DNA of 36,602 nucleotides from an uncultured Lachnospiraceae bacterium. GTDB taxonomy: Bacteria > Bacillota > Clostridia > Lachnospirales > Lachnospiraceae. This document shows, piece by piece, positions 9,157 to 18,225 of this stretch (the stretch's first letter is position 1; every line of letters starts with the position of its first letter). The notes below the pieces were generated by a model. The model ran no database searches and was not told where the DNA came from. It saw nothing but the letters and a program-made list of their open reading frames with translations. The stretch lies in the NCBI GenBank assembly GCA_947631665.1, contig CANRMF010000019.1, positions 1 to 36,602 of the forward strand, in the 5' to 3' direction. Made by a program: the position numbers and the translations under genes.

Positions 9157-9855
9157 TTAAATCTCCATTTTCTGTATAATCTCCTGTTCAAGAATTGCAA
9201 TCTCCCCAGCAAGATCATTGATTTGTGTAATAAAAAGATGTATGTTGCTGATATCGCTTTCGGCAAATTTAAAACATATCTGGTTGAGATTGCTAAGCAC
9301 CGGATATACTTGATAATGTACTTTTGTCCGTAAAATCCTGATATCATAATTGGTATATTTTTGCGGATACTCCAGTCGGTATCTGATATATCGGCTCATG
9401 CTCATATGGACACTTTTTGCTTCAGCAACCAGATTTTCATACTGACACTGTTCCAGAGCAAACGTAAGAAGCTGTGTTTTTTTTGCCTGTTCATACTGCA
9501 TTGCACTGTCAACGCTGGCAGCCGGAACTGGCGCAGATTCAGAAAGCAGATTTAAAATCAAGCGCATTTCAGATAGAAAATCATCTAATATTTTTATGAT
9601 TTCCGGATCCTTTTCTATTGCTCCGTATGTATTCAACAGCCTTGCTTTTACATTGATTTTAAATCCTATACCGGATAGATTTTCTTCTATTGTTCTTTCG
9701 ACAATCTCCAGATTGGTCGAAAGAAACAAGGAAGGCTTCTCAATCTGCGTTCTTACATAGGCAGATTTCTTTTTTTTTCTTTTTGTGGCAGCATCAATGA
9801 CCTTTTGATTGAGATCCGGAGAAATCCGGATTTTAATAATTTGTTTACAGCTCAT
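9157..9855 (-). CDS. MobC-like relaxosome accessory protein with two ribbon-helix-helix-like halves
   Basis: A protein of 232 residues upstream of the relaxase. The N-terminal half opens with an RHH-like strand and helices (IIKIRISPDLNQKVIDAATKR...SAYVRTQI). The second half opens with another such unit (LLTFALEQCQYENLVAEAKSVHMSMSRYIRYRL) followed by a helical MobC-like tail. It therefore looks like an internal duplication, a one-chain pseudo-dimer. Such proteins bind palindromic sites near oriT and help the relaxase load, and ten palindromic repeats lie directly upstream. The frame is open further upstream through those repeats, but AGGAAG with a six-to-seven-base spacer selects ATG 9855; ATG 9861 is too close. 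The duplication is my reading and needs alignment. Confidence 0.75.
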   Translation of the reverse strand: MSCKQIIKIRISPDLNQKVIDAATKRKKKKSAYVRTQIEKPSLFLSTNLEIVERTIEENLSGIGFKINVKARLLNTYGAIEKDPEIIKILDDFLSEMRLILNLLSESAPVPAASVDSAMQYEQAKKTQLLTFALEQCQYENLVAEAKSVHMSMSRYIRYRLEYPQKYTNYDIRILRTKVHYQVYPVLSNLNQICFKFAESDISNIHLFITQINDLAGEIAILEQEIIQKMEI

Positions 9856-9877
9856 TTTCATCTTCCTTTTGCTGATG

Positions 9878-10273
9878 TATGCAATGTGTATACATTTTTT
9901 GCAGGCAATATGTATACATTTTTTCACTTGTATGCAATGTGTATACATTTTTTATTCGTGTTGCATACAATATGCATACATTTTCTAAAATGACTGCAAT
10001 GTGCATACATTTTTCAGCATGATTTTTCTGAAGTGCATACATTATGTATACATTTTTTGAATGTATACATTGTGCATACATTTTTGTATGCAATATGCAT
10101 ACATTTCATTTTTCTGTATGCAATATGCATACATTTTAAAGTCTTAAGTCCGTTTTTTAAGTGGCGAGATACGCATTTTTTAGGACATTTTTGTTAAAAA
10201 AATAATTATGTCCTAAAAAACACTCGTTAGGGAGAACCCTAATACCCCTTTATGTATACACTATGCATACATT
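9878..10273. repeat. Array of ten palindromic iteron-like repeats upstream of mobC
   Basis: Ten imperfect copies of a palindrome of the form TGTATGC-AATAT-GCATACA followed by T4-6 begin at about 9878, 9904, 9931, 9964, 9995, 10034, 10061, 10087, 10117 and 10251. The first nine are 26-39 bp apart; the tenth stands apart beyond two hairpins. The spacing suits a dimeric DNA-binding protein loading in series. Their place directly before mobC-relaxase suggests relaxosome assembly and mobC autoregulation; plasmid replication iterons are the alternative. Confidence 0.85.
10176..10243. other. Candidate origin of transfer: two nested-type hairpins inside the repeat array
   Basis: A perfect 13-bp inverted repeat (TTTTTTAGGACAT at 10176-10188, ATGTCCTAAAAAA at 10208-10220) is followed by a second hairpin, TTAGGG-AGAA-CCCTAA (10227-10242), and a TACCCC motif. 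A further 7-bp hairpin CGGAAAG/CTTTCCG lies at 10274-10291. Inverted repeats next to a short asymmetric C/G-rich stretch, just upstream of mobC-relaxase, are the normal architecture of MOBP oriT sites. I cannot name the nick base from sequence alone. Confidence 0.55.
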
Positions 10274-10294
10274 CGGAAAGATACCTTTCCGTAA

Positions 10295-10362
10295 AATAAG
10301 AAAATAATGAAACATCTCTTTTGGGCAGCATAGAAAATGCCGCCCAAAGAAGTCTCATTATT
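10295..10362 (-). terminator. Strong terminator at the end of the transfer/surface operon
   Basis: On the minus strand, directly after the stop of the 99-residue gene, TTTGGGCGGCAT pairs with ATGCTGCCCAAA around a short loop (one internal mismatch). The stem is extended by AATAATGA / TCATTATT outside it and is followed by TTTTCTTATTTT. It separates the long operon from the oriT/mob region. Confidence 0.8.
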
Positions 10363-10363
10363 T

Positions 10364-10663
10364 TTATCTTGCTGCATATCTGTGCAGTTCTTCCATCACT
10401 TTTTCGGAAGAACTGTCCTTGATATTTTCATCAAGAAAAATATTAGAATAGATAGTGTCAATAACACAATCACTGGCACAAATTACAGCAGTTTCTTTTT
10501 CATTAAATTTATCCGGACAATTTAGAATAACCTGATAAATAAATTTCTTGTTCACAATCTCTAAAGCTTTTGAAAAAATATTTTGTTTCGAGGTACATAA
10601 TATTTCTATATTAAATTTTTCCCATTCCCATTTGATATGTTCTTTAATCCTATCGTCTGTCAT
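10364..10663 (-). CDS. Small DUF3848-like protein, last gene of the transfer operon
   Basis: About 99 residues, charged and mostly helical, with segments such as EHIKWEWEKFNIEIL and KALEIVNKKFIYQVIL that remind me of DUF3848 proteins found on Firmicutes conjugative elements. No catalytic motif is visible and the function is unknown. Its ATG overlaps the upstream TGA as ATGA (10663-10660), pointing to translational coupling. An in-frame ATG at 10696 lies inside the preceding gene and has no better ribosome binding site. The assignment to DUF3848 is tentative. Confidence 0.65.
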   Translation of the reverse strand: MTDDRIKEHIKWEWEKFNIEILCTSKQNIFSKALEIVNKKFIYQVILNCPDKFNEKETAVICASDCVIDTIYSNIFLDENIKDSSSEKVMEELHRYAAR

Positions 10664-12552
10664 CTCCTGTTTTGCACCTTCCTTTTTTTTGACCATTTAC
10701 CGTATATTGATTTGCCGCCGGAAATTTTTATAGCGCGCACCCTAACATACAGCTTCTTCCTATTCCGGAGTTTTTTACTGTGTACCGTTGCACTTTTCTT
10801 TTTAATCTTAATTCTCCGGTTTAAAAGTTTCTTTCTGAAATTTTTTGTAACAGATACCTGTATCTGATAGCGTTTCAAACCCCGAACCTTGTTCAGCGAC
10901 AGTCGCAGTATGCTTTTGCTATGTCGTGCTTTTAATATGCGGGGACTGTCGGGTGCTTTCACCACCTTGACTTTTCCGGATTTACTTACCGTAAAAGCAA
11001 CAGGTGTGGAATAGTCGCTGTATACATTTTTTCCGCTTACTTTTTTTAATGACCTTGCCCTTGCTCGGTATGATCCCGCTGAAAGAACTAAAGCGGCAAA
11101 TTTATTTTTTGTAGATAAAGCAACACGATATTTTCCGCCATTTTTGGACAACTCCAGAATCAGTCTGTCATAAAGCGTTCCGGAAAAATCAAAAGTAATT
11201 TTTCCGTAAGCATTTTTGATTGCTGTAATACGTGGCGCATCTGGTTTAAAATCAGCCACTACGGTAAAACTGAAAACATTTCCTGTGGAAGACATTCCGA
11301 CGATAAGAGATTTCCCTGCTCCTTTTCTTTTCAGAACGAGTTTGCCGTTTTTCATCGTGGCATCTGCTACATCAGGATTGGAACTCGTCCAAGTAAAATA
11401 ACTACTGCCCTGCTCTGATACATCAAATGTCAGTTGGTCTTTTTTGCCAAAATTTACCGTACCGTTATTTTTAACTCCGGACAAGCTGATTGTGCTTTTC
11501 TTTACCTTGACAGTAAGAGATACTGTCTGGGGTTTTTCTGCCGGATTATGCTGCGTGATGTCGTCGTCCATGACGCAGGTAACCGTTGCCTCTCCCTCCT
11601 GTGAACTTGCTGCCAGAGTCGCCTGTGCTCCTGCACCCAGTACCGTAAGCACAGATGGATTGGAACTCGTCCAAGTAAATTTTTTATCGTCCCCGCCGCC
11701 TTTTACCTGTGCCTTCGCAGACAATACATTGATGGTATTCGTACTAATCTGCGTCGGTATGCTGACAGATAGTGATGGCTTGTTTCTGACATGTATTTTC
11801 AGTGTCTCTGATAATGACGTGTCTGCGGCGTAATGCTCATACATCATTTCTTCAATTGTCGTGCCTAAAAGTCCTTCCGGCGTGGACGCTGTAAACAGCA
11901 ACGGATAGATTTTGACCTGCGCATCGCCCGACCTTTTCGGGGTGACAGACAATAATTTCGGGTAACCGTCAGAAACTTCCGATATCTCCGCACAATTTCC
12001 GGAGACAGAACCGGCAGTAAACCCCTGCACTGCATTTGTATACTCGTTATCTGTACCGATGTATGCAGCATTATAAGGCAGCACCACAGGTTTCACGATG
12101 GAGGCTGCCTGCCCTGAATAAAGATACATTGTATTATTGCTTACGGCATTTCCTGTCAGCGATATGCTTTCCGGTTTTTTGTGAATAGTCGTAACATAAG
12201 TCAAATCTGACGTTTCTGCGCCGAGCGAAGTGATTTTGGTCTGAATTGTGTCGTACTCCACATATCCACATACTGCTCCGGACAAGCTGATAAGATTTGC
12301 CGTCGGATTGTAATTAAACGTGGCATTTCCATAGGGTTGCCGGGTTAAAACAACATTGCCGGAAGTAGATTTTATTGACGGATTTGATGAAAAATATCCT
12401 AAGTATTTGTGATTATATAGCGGATAGACCGGCTTTATAGTACATTTCCCGCCTTCTGTCAGATGAATGTTGACCTTTGCCGACGCCGCGGCAACGGAAC
12501 AAGGAAATAGTAAAGCCGTCAGTGCCACAAAGATAAAAAATTTTAATTTCAT
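10660..12552 (-). CDS. Secreted protein with bacterial Ig-like domains and a basic fibronectin-like C-terminus
   Basis: A 630-residue protein with a clear signal peptide (MKLKFFIFVALTALLFPCSVAAASA). Repeated strand patterns with F/KTWTSSNPSVLTV-type and FTWTSSNPDVADA-type motifs mark Big_2-like Ig domains around residues 250-440. Residues about 440-630 hold two FN3-like modules rich in Lys/Arg, ending in a strongly basic tail. There is no sorting signal or C-terminal membrane helix, so it is probably released or held by charge at the cell wall. It lies in the transfer operon behind AAAAGGAGG with a good spacer. A role in mating contact or wall interaction is inferred from context. Codon use looks like its neighbours. 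Confidence 0.75.
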   Translation of the reverse strand: MKLKFFIFVALTALLFPCSVAAASAKVNIHLTEGGKCTIKPVYPLYNHKYLGYFSSNPSIKSTSGNVVLTRQPYGNATFNYNPTANLISLSGAVCGYVEYDTIQTKITSLGAETSDLTYVTTIHKKPESISLTGNAVSNNTMYLYSGQAASIVKPVVLPYNAAYIGTDNEYTNAVQGFTAGSVSGNCAEISEVSDGYPKLLSVTPKRSGDAQVKIYPLLFTASTPEGLLGTTIEEMMYEHYAADTSLSETLKIHVRNKPSLSVSIPTQISTNTINVLSAKAQVKGGGDDKKFTWTSSNPSVLTVLGAGAQATLAASSQEGEATVTCVMDDDITQHNPAEKPQTVSLTVKVKKSTISLSGVKNNGTVNFGKKDQLTFDVSEQGSSYFTWTSSNPDVADATMKNGKLVLKRKGAGKSLIVGMSSTGNVFSFTVVADFKPDAPRITAIKNAYGKITFDFSGTLYDRLILELSKNGGKYRVALSTKNKFAALVLSAGSYRARARSLKKVSGKNVYSDYSTPVAFTVSKSGKVKVVKAPDSPRILKARHSKSILRLSLNKVRGLKRYQIQVSVTKNFRKKLLNRRIKIKKKSATVHSKKLRNRKKLYVRVRAIKISGGKSIYGKWSKKRKVQNRR

Positions 12553-12579
12553 GATTTACCTCCTTTTGCGTTATGATTT

Positions 12580-13485
12580 CTAATTTATCCTGACAACCAG
12601 TACCGCTGTTATCCGATAGGTTCCACCGGATTTGACAGAACGGATTCCAACACCGTATGTGCCGGATCCATGCAGTTTGTCTGCAAGTTTTTCGGCTGCC
12701 TGAAGAACATCGTCCTGTGCGCCGGAAGTGATTGCAGTTGCAGTTTTTCCGGTTACTTTAATTGATGTATCACATAATCTGTCTAGCGTTGTCTGTGCGC
12801 CAGTTAATCCGTTCTCTGCCATATAAATGGCAAGAGACTGCATGTTCATATCATAAGTTCCGGCAAAATTGCTCATAATTGTATTTTTAATCAGTCCTGT
12901 TTTTTTGCTTCCGAGTGCGCCCCCGGACTGACGTTGTACAGGTACTTTATTGTTTACTGTTTTCTTTTTGGTCTGTTTGGGTGCTTCCGTTTGCTTTTCT
13001 GATACAGACTTTGTTTCCGTTTTTTCTGCCGGATTGCGCAGTGTAATCTCCTCAGTTGTCGGCACGTCAGAATCTACAACAGTAATCTCTGGCTCCGTCA
13101 AAGGTTCCCTCTTTTTTGTTTGCTTTCGCGTGATTTCCGGCATATAATCCATCTTGCTTTCCGGAAACGTCAGTAATATCGTTTCTTCCTTCATTGTTGT
13201 TTCATGCAGCGGGCTTACTGACGTTATTTCACGCGGAGACTCTGTTGTGCTTCTCTCCCTAGTGGTTTCAGTTGTTGTAACCCTGTCTTTGTCTTTTTTT
13301 ATAATCAGTCCTATAAGAATGACTATAAAAATGGCAGCAATCGTAACCGCTAGAATAATTAGCCATTTTTTCATCTGGGGCTGAGCATCATGCTTTTCAG
13401 ATGTTTCGCCAATGTCTGACAGGTATTTTTCATAAACCTTTTTATCCTGCCATTCATAATATTTTTTTCTTAATTTGGATAACAT
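12580..13485 (-). CDS. Single-pass membrane protein with Thr-rich stalk and C-terminal extracytoplasmic domain
   Basis: About 301 residues. It has a short cytoplasmic basic N-terminus, one membrane helix (LIILAVTIAAIFIVILIGLII), a long low-complexity Thr/Glu/Lys stalk, then an extracellular domain of about 100 residues (from NTIMSNFAGTYDMN to VLVVRIN). I do not recognise the final domain; the pattern of a membrane anchor, stalk and globular head fits an envelope component of a Gram-positive type IV secretion system. ATG 13485 has GAGGTGA six bases upstream and lies ten bases after the previous stop; a frame opening 30 bases earlier would overlap that gene. Function not known. Confidence 0.7.
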   Translation of the reverse strand: MLSKLRKKYYEWQDKKVYEKYLSDIGETSEKHDAQPQMKKWLIILAVTIAAIFIVILIGLIIKKDKDRVTTTETTRERSTTESPREITSVSPLHETTMKEETILLTFPESKMDYMPEITRKQTKKREPLTEPEITVVDSDVPTTEEITLRNPAEKTETKSVSEKQTEAPKQTKKKTVNNKVPVQRQSGGALGSKKTGLIKNTIMSNFAGTYDMNMQSLAIYMAENGLTGAQTTLDRLCDTSIKVTGKTATAITSGAQDDVLQAAEKLADKLHGSGTYGVGIRSVKSGGTYRITAVLVVRIN

Positions 13486-13495
13486 TTCTATCACC

Positions 13496-14005
13496 TCACC
13501 ACATCTGCATTTCAAATGAATGATCCTTTTTCCTATATTTCACAACGATAGACGGATCTTTATACATCGTCGTTTTAATATCAAAAATCATCAGCAGATA
13601 TTGGTCTTTTGATTTCTGTTTTATTTCTGCGCTGTCAAAACGGATTTCTGCAGCATTTTGATAACCATATCCAATAATAAATTCATTCATTTGTGCATCA
13701 AAAATCGTTTTATCTGATCCCATATAATTCAGCTCCGCTTCCGGAATCTCCGTCACCGGAACTATCTGAAGCGGATTTTCTATTTCATGGCCGCTGTCAT
13801 CTTTTGTAACCTCTATCGCCGTCTGTGTCGCTGCTGTACCCGTCTCTGCGGACGGATAAACCGTTGTCATAATTGTTGTAGCCGAAACTGTTGTATCAGC
13901 GGTGTGTGAATGACTAATTGTCATGACAGCGGCAGTAACCAATCCGCCGATAAATAAAACGGGAAATATTATAAATGCACAGATAAACATCATTTTTTTC
14001 TTCAA
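13496..14005 (-). CDS. Small membrane-anchored extracytoplasmic protein
   Basis: 169 residues with an N-terminal membrane helix or signal anchor (MMFICAFIIFPVLFIGGLVTAAVM), a Thr/Ala-rich linker, and a C-terminal domain of about 90 residues (from PVTEIPEAELNYMG to the end). It lies directly after the hydrolase gene and before another anchored protein. The start appears to be TTG 14005, preceded by AGGAGG at eight bases; the ATG four codons later is too far from that site. No family is recognised. A VirB8/TcpC-like scaffold role is possible from position, but I see no motif that proves it. Confidence 0.65.
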   Translation of the reverse strand: MKKKMMFICAFIIFPVLFIGGLVTAAVMTISHSHTADTTVSATTIMTTVYPSAETGTAATQTAIEVTKDDSGHEIENPLQIVPVTEIPEAELNYMGSDKTIFDAQMNEFIIGYGYQNAAEIRFDSAEIKQKSKDQYLLMIFDIKTTMYKDPSIVVKYRKKDHSFEMQMW

Positions 14006-14017
14006 CTCCCAAACCTC

Positions 14018-15835
14018 CTAATTATTTGTATATGTAAAATGCATGGTATCGCGATAGTATCCTGTCCAGTTGCCTCCCCAGTAAAATCCGGCATCTGCCC
14101 ATATCTTTATGACGGCAGGATTGACGGACAATGGATTTAATCCGGGACTGTATACTCCGCTGGTGTATGTAGCAGGATTAGCTTGGCTGTTTATGTCGAT
14201 GCAGCTACCGTATGAATGGTAACTCCGTTTGCTACCATCGCTTGCCATCATTCTCCAGCAAAAAGCTGCGGTCTGGCCGGCATCAATCGGAAATTTAATC
14301 TGATACATTCCGGCAAAAGCCTGCTGGTAAGCTTTGACAAGTTTTTTGTGGACAGTAATATACATCGTAGCCGTTTTTCCCTGCGGTGTATATATCGTTA
14401 CCGGAACCGTCTGCATGTACGACCGTCCTGTTGCTTCATCTGACGGTATCCCGTTTGGAAATAAATACTGCATTCTCTTACCTAATTCAATGCCTTTGAC
14501 TTCAGCTGCCGCAGCGGACGAACCAGTATTATAATACCTCAGGACGTGTTCCACGTAATATGCATCACCATACGCATATGGGCCGAGAAGTTTCGCCTCC
14601 ACTCCCGTTCTTATCTTATTGGCAGACTGTTTTTTCTGAAAATCAAGTGCCGATTCCTGCGTCCATTTCCCTAAAGAATCAAGTTTTTTCAATGCGCTAA
14701 GCCGTTGGGTGTCATTGATAAAATCTATGTAACCGCCTCCGTAGTTGTATGCTTGCAGAGCAACTTTTATGTGCTCCATGTCATCTACTGATGATACTTT
14801 TACCCGCTTGTCTGCCATATGGCCGCACATAATTCTGACGCCGTTTTTTATGGACTTATCAACCGACGAGGCAGAACACTGAAAGATGTCTGTCCCGTTA
14901 CCTCCGGATTCCTGCATTACAATAGCCAAAAACAAATCAATGTATTCCGTTTTTCCATATTTTTTCAGTTCTGACAAAATCCTGTCCCTGTATTGCAAAA
15001 CAGATTCACTGACCATAACAACACCTGCGGGCTGTGTCTGACTTTCTTCTTCCGCTGCGGCTCCGAAAAGTGCAGTGATAATTGCCACTAAAATTGCCGC
15101 GATTAAGATAAACGGTAATAACGGCAACAATAACTGTGCAATGCAGCTAAGAATTGAAAAAATCAGTTTTACGATCAGTTTGGTAACGACGGCCGCCGTC
15201 TTTTTTACCCCTTTAAAATATATCTTCCCGGCTTTTTTCGTGGCGGCTGTCGTGTATTTATCCCTCCACTCTTTCTGAATTTCATCAATCGAACGGTTCT
15301 TTTTCCGATTGTCTGTCTGCATTGATGAAAGTGCTTTATCTACCTGCCTTCCGACTGTCCGAAGGATATTTTTTCCGCGTCTGGAAGTGTTTTTTCCCTG
15401 TTTTGCCTGTTCTTTTTTTGCGTCCTTTTTGGACGGATAATTGAGTGATTCCACTTTTTGGCGGGTAAGATTTCCTTTTTGATCAAGCAGAACTTCTTTT
15501 GTTTTGCGTTCCTTTATCTTTTTCCCCGTAAATAGGGCGGCTTTGAATGGAAGCTTTGCTGCCTTTAAGGAGCCTTTGCCCGAAACCACTGCTGATTTCG
15601 TTGCGGCTTTTCTGACAAAACCCGCTGCCATACGTCCGCGCAATTCCTTCTGCCGGACAGTTCCCGACTGAAGTTCTGATACGTCATAATTTTTTCTGGA
15701 CAAATCTTTTATAACAGCATCAACCATTTTCTTTCTTTTGGCGGGAGACATCTTTATAAACTGCTTTTGAAAGCGAGGAGAGATATAATCGTAAATCATT
15801 TCCTCTCTTGGAGATAACGTTCTCTTATCCCTCAT
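14018..15835 (-). CDS. Bifunctional peptidoglycan hydrolase of the transfer machine (lysozyme-like plus M15 peptidase)
   Basis: A 605-residue VirB1-type protein that opens the cell wall for the conjugation channel. Residues 1-215 are a basic cytoplasmic region. One or two membrane helices follow at about 217-260 (LLLPLLPFILIAAILVAIITALF). Residues about 270-440 form a CwlT/lysozyme-like muramidase domain with the catalytic-glutamate signature AIVMQESGG (E309). Residues about 500-605 form an M15/VanY-type peptidase with zinc ligands in SYHSYGSCIDIN (H540, D547) and DTMHF (H599). The family usually pairs the muramidase with NlpC/P60, so an M15 partner is a less common variant. It overlaps virB4 by four bases (ATGA). 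Confidence 0.85.
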   Translation of the reverse strand: MRDKRTLSPREEMIYDYISPRFQKQFIKMSPAKRKKMVDAVIKDLSRKNYDVSELQSGTVRQKELRGRMAAGFVRKAATKSAVVSGKGSLKAAKLPFKAALFTGKKIKERKTKEVLLDQKGNLTRQKVESLNYPSKKDAKKEQAKQGKNTSRRGKNILRTVGRQVDKALSSMQTDNRKKNRSIDEIQKEWRDKYTTAATKKAGKIYFKGVKKTAAVVTKLIVKLIFSILSCIAQLLLPLLPFILIAAILVAIITALFGAAAEEESQTQPAGVVMVSESVLQYRDRILSELKKYGKTEYIDLFLAIVMQESGGNGTDIFQCSASSVDKSIKNGVRIMCGHMADKRVKVSSVDDMEHIKVALQAYNYGGGYIDFINDTQRLSALKKLDSLGKWTQESALDFQKKQSANKIRTGVEAKLLGPYAYGDAYYVEHVLRYYNTGSSAAAAEVKGIELGKRMQYLFPNGIPSDEATGRSYMQTVPVTIYTPQGKTATMYITVHKKLVKAYQQAFAGMYQIKFPIDAGQTAAFCWRMMASDGSKRSYHSYGSCIDINSQANPATYTSGVYSPGLNPLSVNPAVIKIWADAGFYWGGNWTGYYRDTMHFTYTNN

Positions 15836-18225
15836 ACTTCCGCCTCCTCATTCTCATGGAAAGAGGTATTAAATAAACGGTATAAATCATTATTACGGTC
15901 AATTATATTATCAAAAGGAATGATTTTCTTGCCAAACCTGACCAGTCCGGTTCCCGAATCTACTCCGTTGACATATTTCAGCTGAGCCGCAGACACCTCA
16001 AAAACATCAAACAGATTTTCTTTATCTATGCTGCCCTGCTCCAGCAAAAGCGTAAACTCCGAATTGCCAATCATGGAAGCAGTGGAATCGTCGCTTAATC
16101 CGTCCATGATAAACTGTGTCATACCAGTACAAAGTCCACCCTGTTTCCGAACTTCCCTCCAGAGTTCCTCAAGAGCAATGCGGGAGTATTCGTCCTTCCA
16201 CAGTTCGTGGATTTCATCAACATATACCCATGTGGCTTTTTTATTAGCATAGTTGTATTTGAGCTTGCTTTTTACCGCTTCAATGGCAACCAGCATGGCA
16301 AGTTTTTTCATTTTTTTCCCAAGCTGGGAAAATCCATAGGCTTCCAGACGTGACGAACCTGTGATGCTCTCTTGATGCGAAAAGATATTTAAGGTTCCCG
16401 TTGTGAAAATCTCCATCTGCTCTGCCATATCAGCCGCCGCTTTATCCGTAGCGTTGCGGGAAAATTTTATAAACTTATCCCTCAAAGTAACCAGCGTAGG
16501 ACTGACTGGATTTTCTCCCTTGTGACGGGCAGTAAAGAATTCTTCATACATTTCTTTTGTCGCCCTGTCAATGACATTGATGTGCTTGTTCGTTAAAATA
16601 TCCGGCTTAATTGCCTGTTCACACAAAGCATACAAAAATTCCGCTTTTTCCGATATGAATCCTGCCTCACTGTCAACCTGCTTCGGAACATTTAACGGAT
16701 TTTTGTATACCCTGTTTTCCTCATCTTTCTGTGAAAATTTATAATAACTGCCCTTCCATTCTTCCACAACCGGTTCATATTCTCCCATCGGATCGATGAT
16801 GATTATATCATCGTCCGTATAAGTAAACACCTGCCCGATTTCTGCCTTTGCGTCCTGTGATTTTCCGGAGCCGGAGCGACCAAAGAAAAATCCATTGCCA
16901 TTTTTCAGCAATTTTCGATTGCCGACGATTGGATTTTTAGATACTTGATTGATCCCGTAAAAAAATCCGCCCTTGTCATTGATTTCTTGCACATTAAACG
17001 GCATAAAACCGGATAACGGCGTAGTAAACAGCGGCCGCATGGTATTGACAAATCTCGCAGCCGTTGGAAGTGCTGTATTTAGTGCGTCTAACTGCCTTAC
17101 AATATGCTCCTCGATTTGCAAGGTATAAGTGGAACCGACCGTTTTTACCTGTTCCACATAATTATCCAGCGCCTCCTTGCTGGCAGCATTAACAACCAAA
17201 AGCATATCTACATAGAACATTTTTTCATCAAATGACCGCAGGTCGTCCATCGCTTCCTCAAGTTCCTCCACTTCCTTTCGCTTGTCGTAAGATACATCGG
17301 TTGACCAGTTGCCGGATTTATTTTTTCGTTCCTGCTGTTTATCAATGCTTCTCTGTGCAGACATATATTTCTGCATAAGCATTTTTTCTGCGTAATCCGT
17401 ATCGACTGGCTCAATGTCCTCCGTAATCATCAACGGAAAAGGCAATGACATCATTTCCTGCAGAAATGTATCTGACAATCCGGACGGATACTTGCGGACA
17501 AAAAGGACGCTGACAAACCGGCGCCCGAAATCCATATCAAGATACGTTTCATGTTCCCGGATTGTCGTGTTGATTATATCCCTGCGCCAGTCACGACGTT
17601 GCTTGAGCGCTTCGTCCCATGAAAAACTAAATTCCTTTTCCTTTCCCATGCGGTAAAAATTATGAAGGGCCCGCAATCTCTGTGTGGCGTTCAGCGGAAT
17701 CAGACCGCTGCCAAGCCGTTGGAAACTCATTGTGAGCTGGTTTTCAATGGTGGTAAAAAAGGATTTCGCGCTTTCAAAATCAGCTTTTAGACAGGATATG
17801 ACAAAATACCTTACTTGTTTTGTTTTTTTTTGGCCGGCAGCCGATTTTTCGTGGTAATGCCGGTTAAATTCCCGCGCAAGTAATTCTTCACTGTCATGGA
17901 GGGCGTGTTCAAAAACAGAATGGTTTAATTCCTCCAAGTCTGCTGGCGTGTTGGAAATGATAATTTTAAACGAAACATTTAATGAGCTTAATAACTGCTT
18001 AAACTTATCCTGAATTACCACCTTTTCCTCATCGTCGCGGGTGTGATAATTCATATCTTCAAATAAATAAACTCTGTCGTATAATTTTACGGCAGAGTTT
18101 CCTGCTTCGAGTTCAAAAATCCCGTTTTCCGATATACGGTTAATAGGAATGATATCCGTAATCGATGACGGAACTTTATAAATTTTTTCTGTCAGACGTT
18201 TATACTGCTTAAACTTTGTTGCCAT
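15832..18225 (-). CDS. virB4: VirB4/TraE-type ATPase of the type IV secretion system
   Basis: A 797-residue protein, the usual length for the family. It powers assembly of the conjugation apparatus and substrate passage at the inner face of the membrane. Walker A is GRSGSGKS (449-456), followed by the IIIIDPMGEY segment (about 475-484). Walker B is TWVYVDEIHELW with D670-E671. The N-terminal half is the typical CagE/TrbE-like region. It sits after prgI with a 17-base overlap and before the hydrolase with an ATGA overlap, the conserved order of Gram-positive conjugation modules. Confidence 0.93.
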   Translation of the reverse strand: MATKFKQYKRLTEKIYKVPSSITDIIPINRISENGIFELEAGNSAVKLYDRVYLFEDMNYHTRDDEEKVVIQDKFKQLLSSLNVSFKIIISNTPADLEELNHSVFEHALHDSEELLAREFNRHYHEKSAAGQKKTKQVRYFVISCLKADFESAKSFFTTIENQLTMSFQRLGSGLIPLNATQRLRALHNFYRMGKEKEFSFSWDEALKQRRDWRRDIINTTIREHETYLDMDFGRRFVSVLFVRKYPSGLSDTFLQEMMSLPFPLMITEDIEPVDTDYAEKMLMQKYMSAQRSIDKQQERKNKSGNWSTDVSYDKRKEVEELEEAMDDLRSFDEKMFYVDMLLVVNAASKEALDNYVEQVKTVGSTYTLQIEEHIVRQLDALNTALPTAARFVNTMRPLFTTPLSGFMPFNVQEINDKGGFFYGINQVSKNPIVGNRKLLKNGNGFFFGRSGSGKSQDAKAEIGQVFTYTDDDIIIIDPMGEYEPVVEEWKGSYYKFSQKDEENRVYKNPLNVPKQVDSEAGFISEKAEFLYALCEQAIKPDILTNKHINVIDRATKEMYEEFFTARHKGENPVSPTLVTLRDKFIKFSRNATDKAAADMAEQMEIFTTGTLNIFSHQESITGSSRLEAYGFSQLGKKMKKLAMLVAIEAVKSKLKYNYANKKATWVYVDEIHELWKDEYSRIALEELWREVRKQGGLCTGMTQFIMDGLSDDSTASMIGNSEFTLLLEQGSIDKENLFDVFEVSAAQLKYVNGVDSGTGLVRFGKKIIPFDNIIDRNNDLYRLFNTSFHENEEAEV

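Noticed and set aside
9845-10093. Minus-strand 82-codon frame through the repeat array
   Set aside because: Its product is a repeat translation (Met-Tyr/Cys-Ile-His) created by the palindromes and lacks a ribosome site.
9878-10273. CRISPR-like array
   Set aside because: Repeats are imperfect palindromes with short AT-rich, related intervals rather than unique equal spacers, and no cas gene is present.
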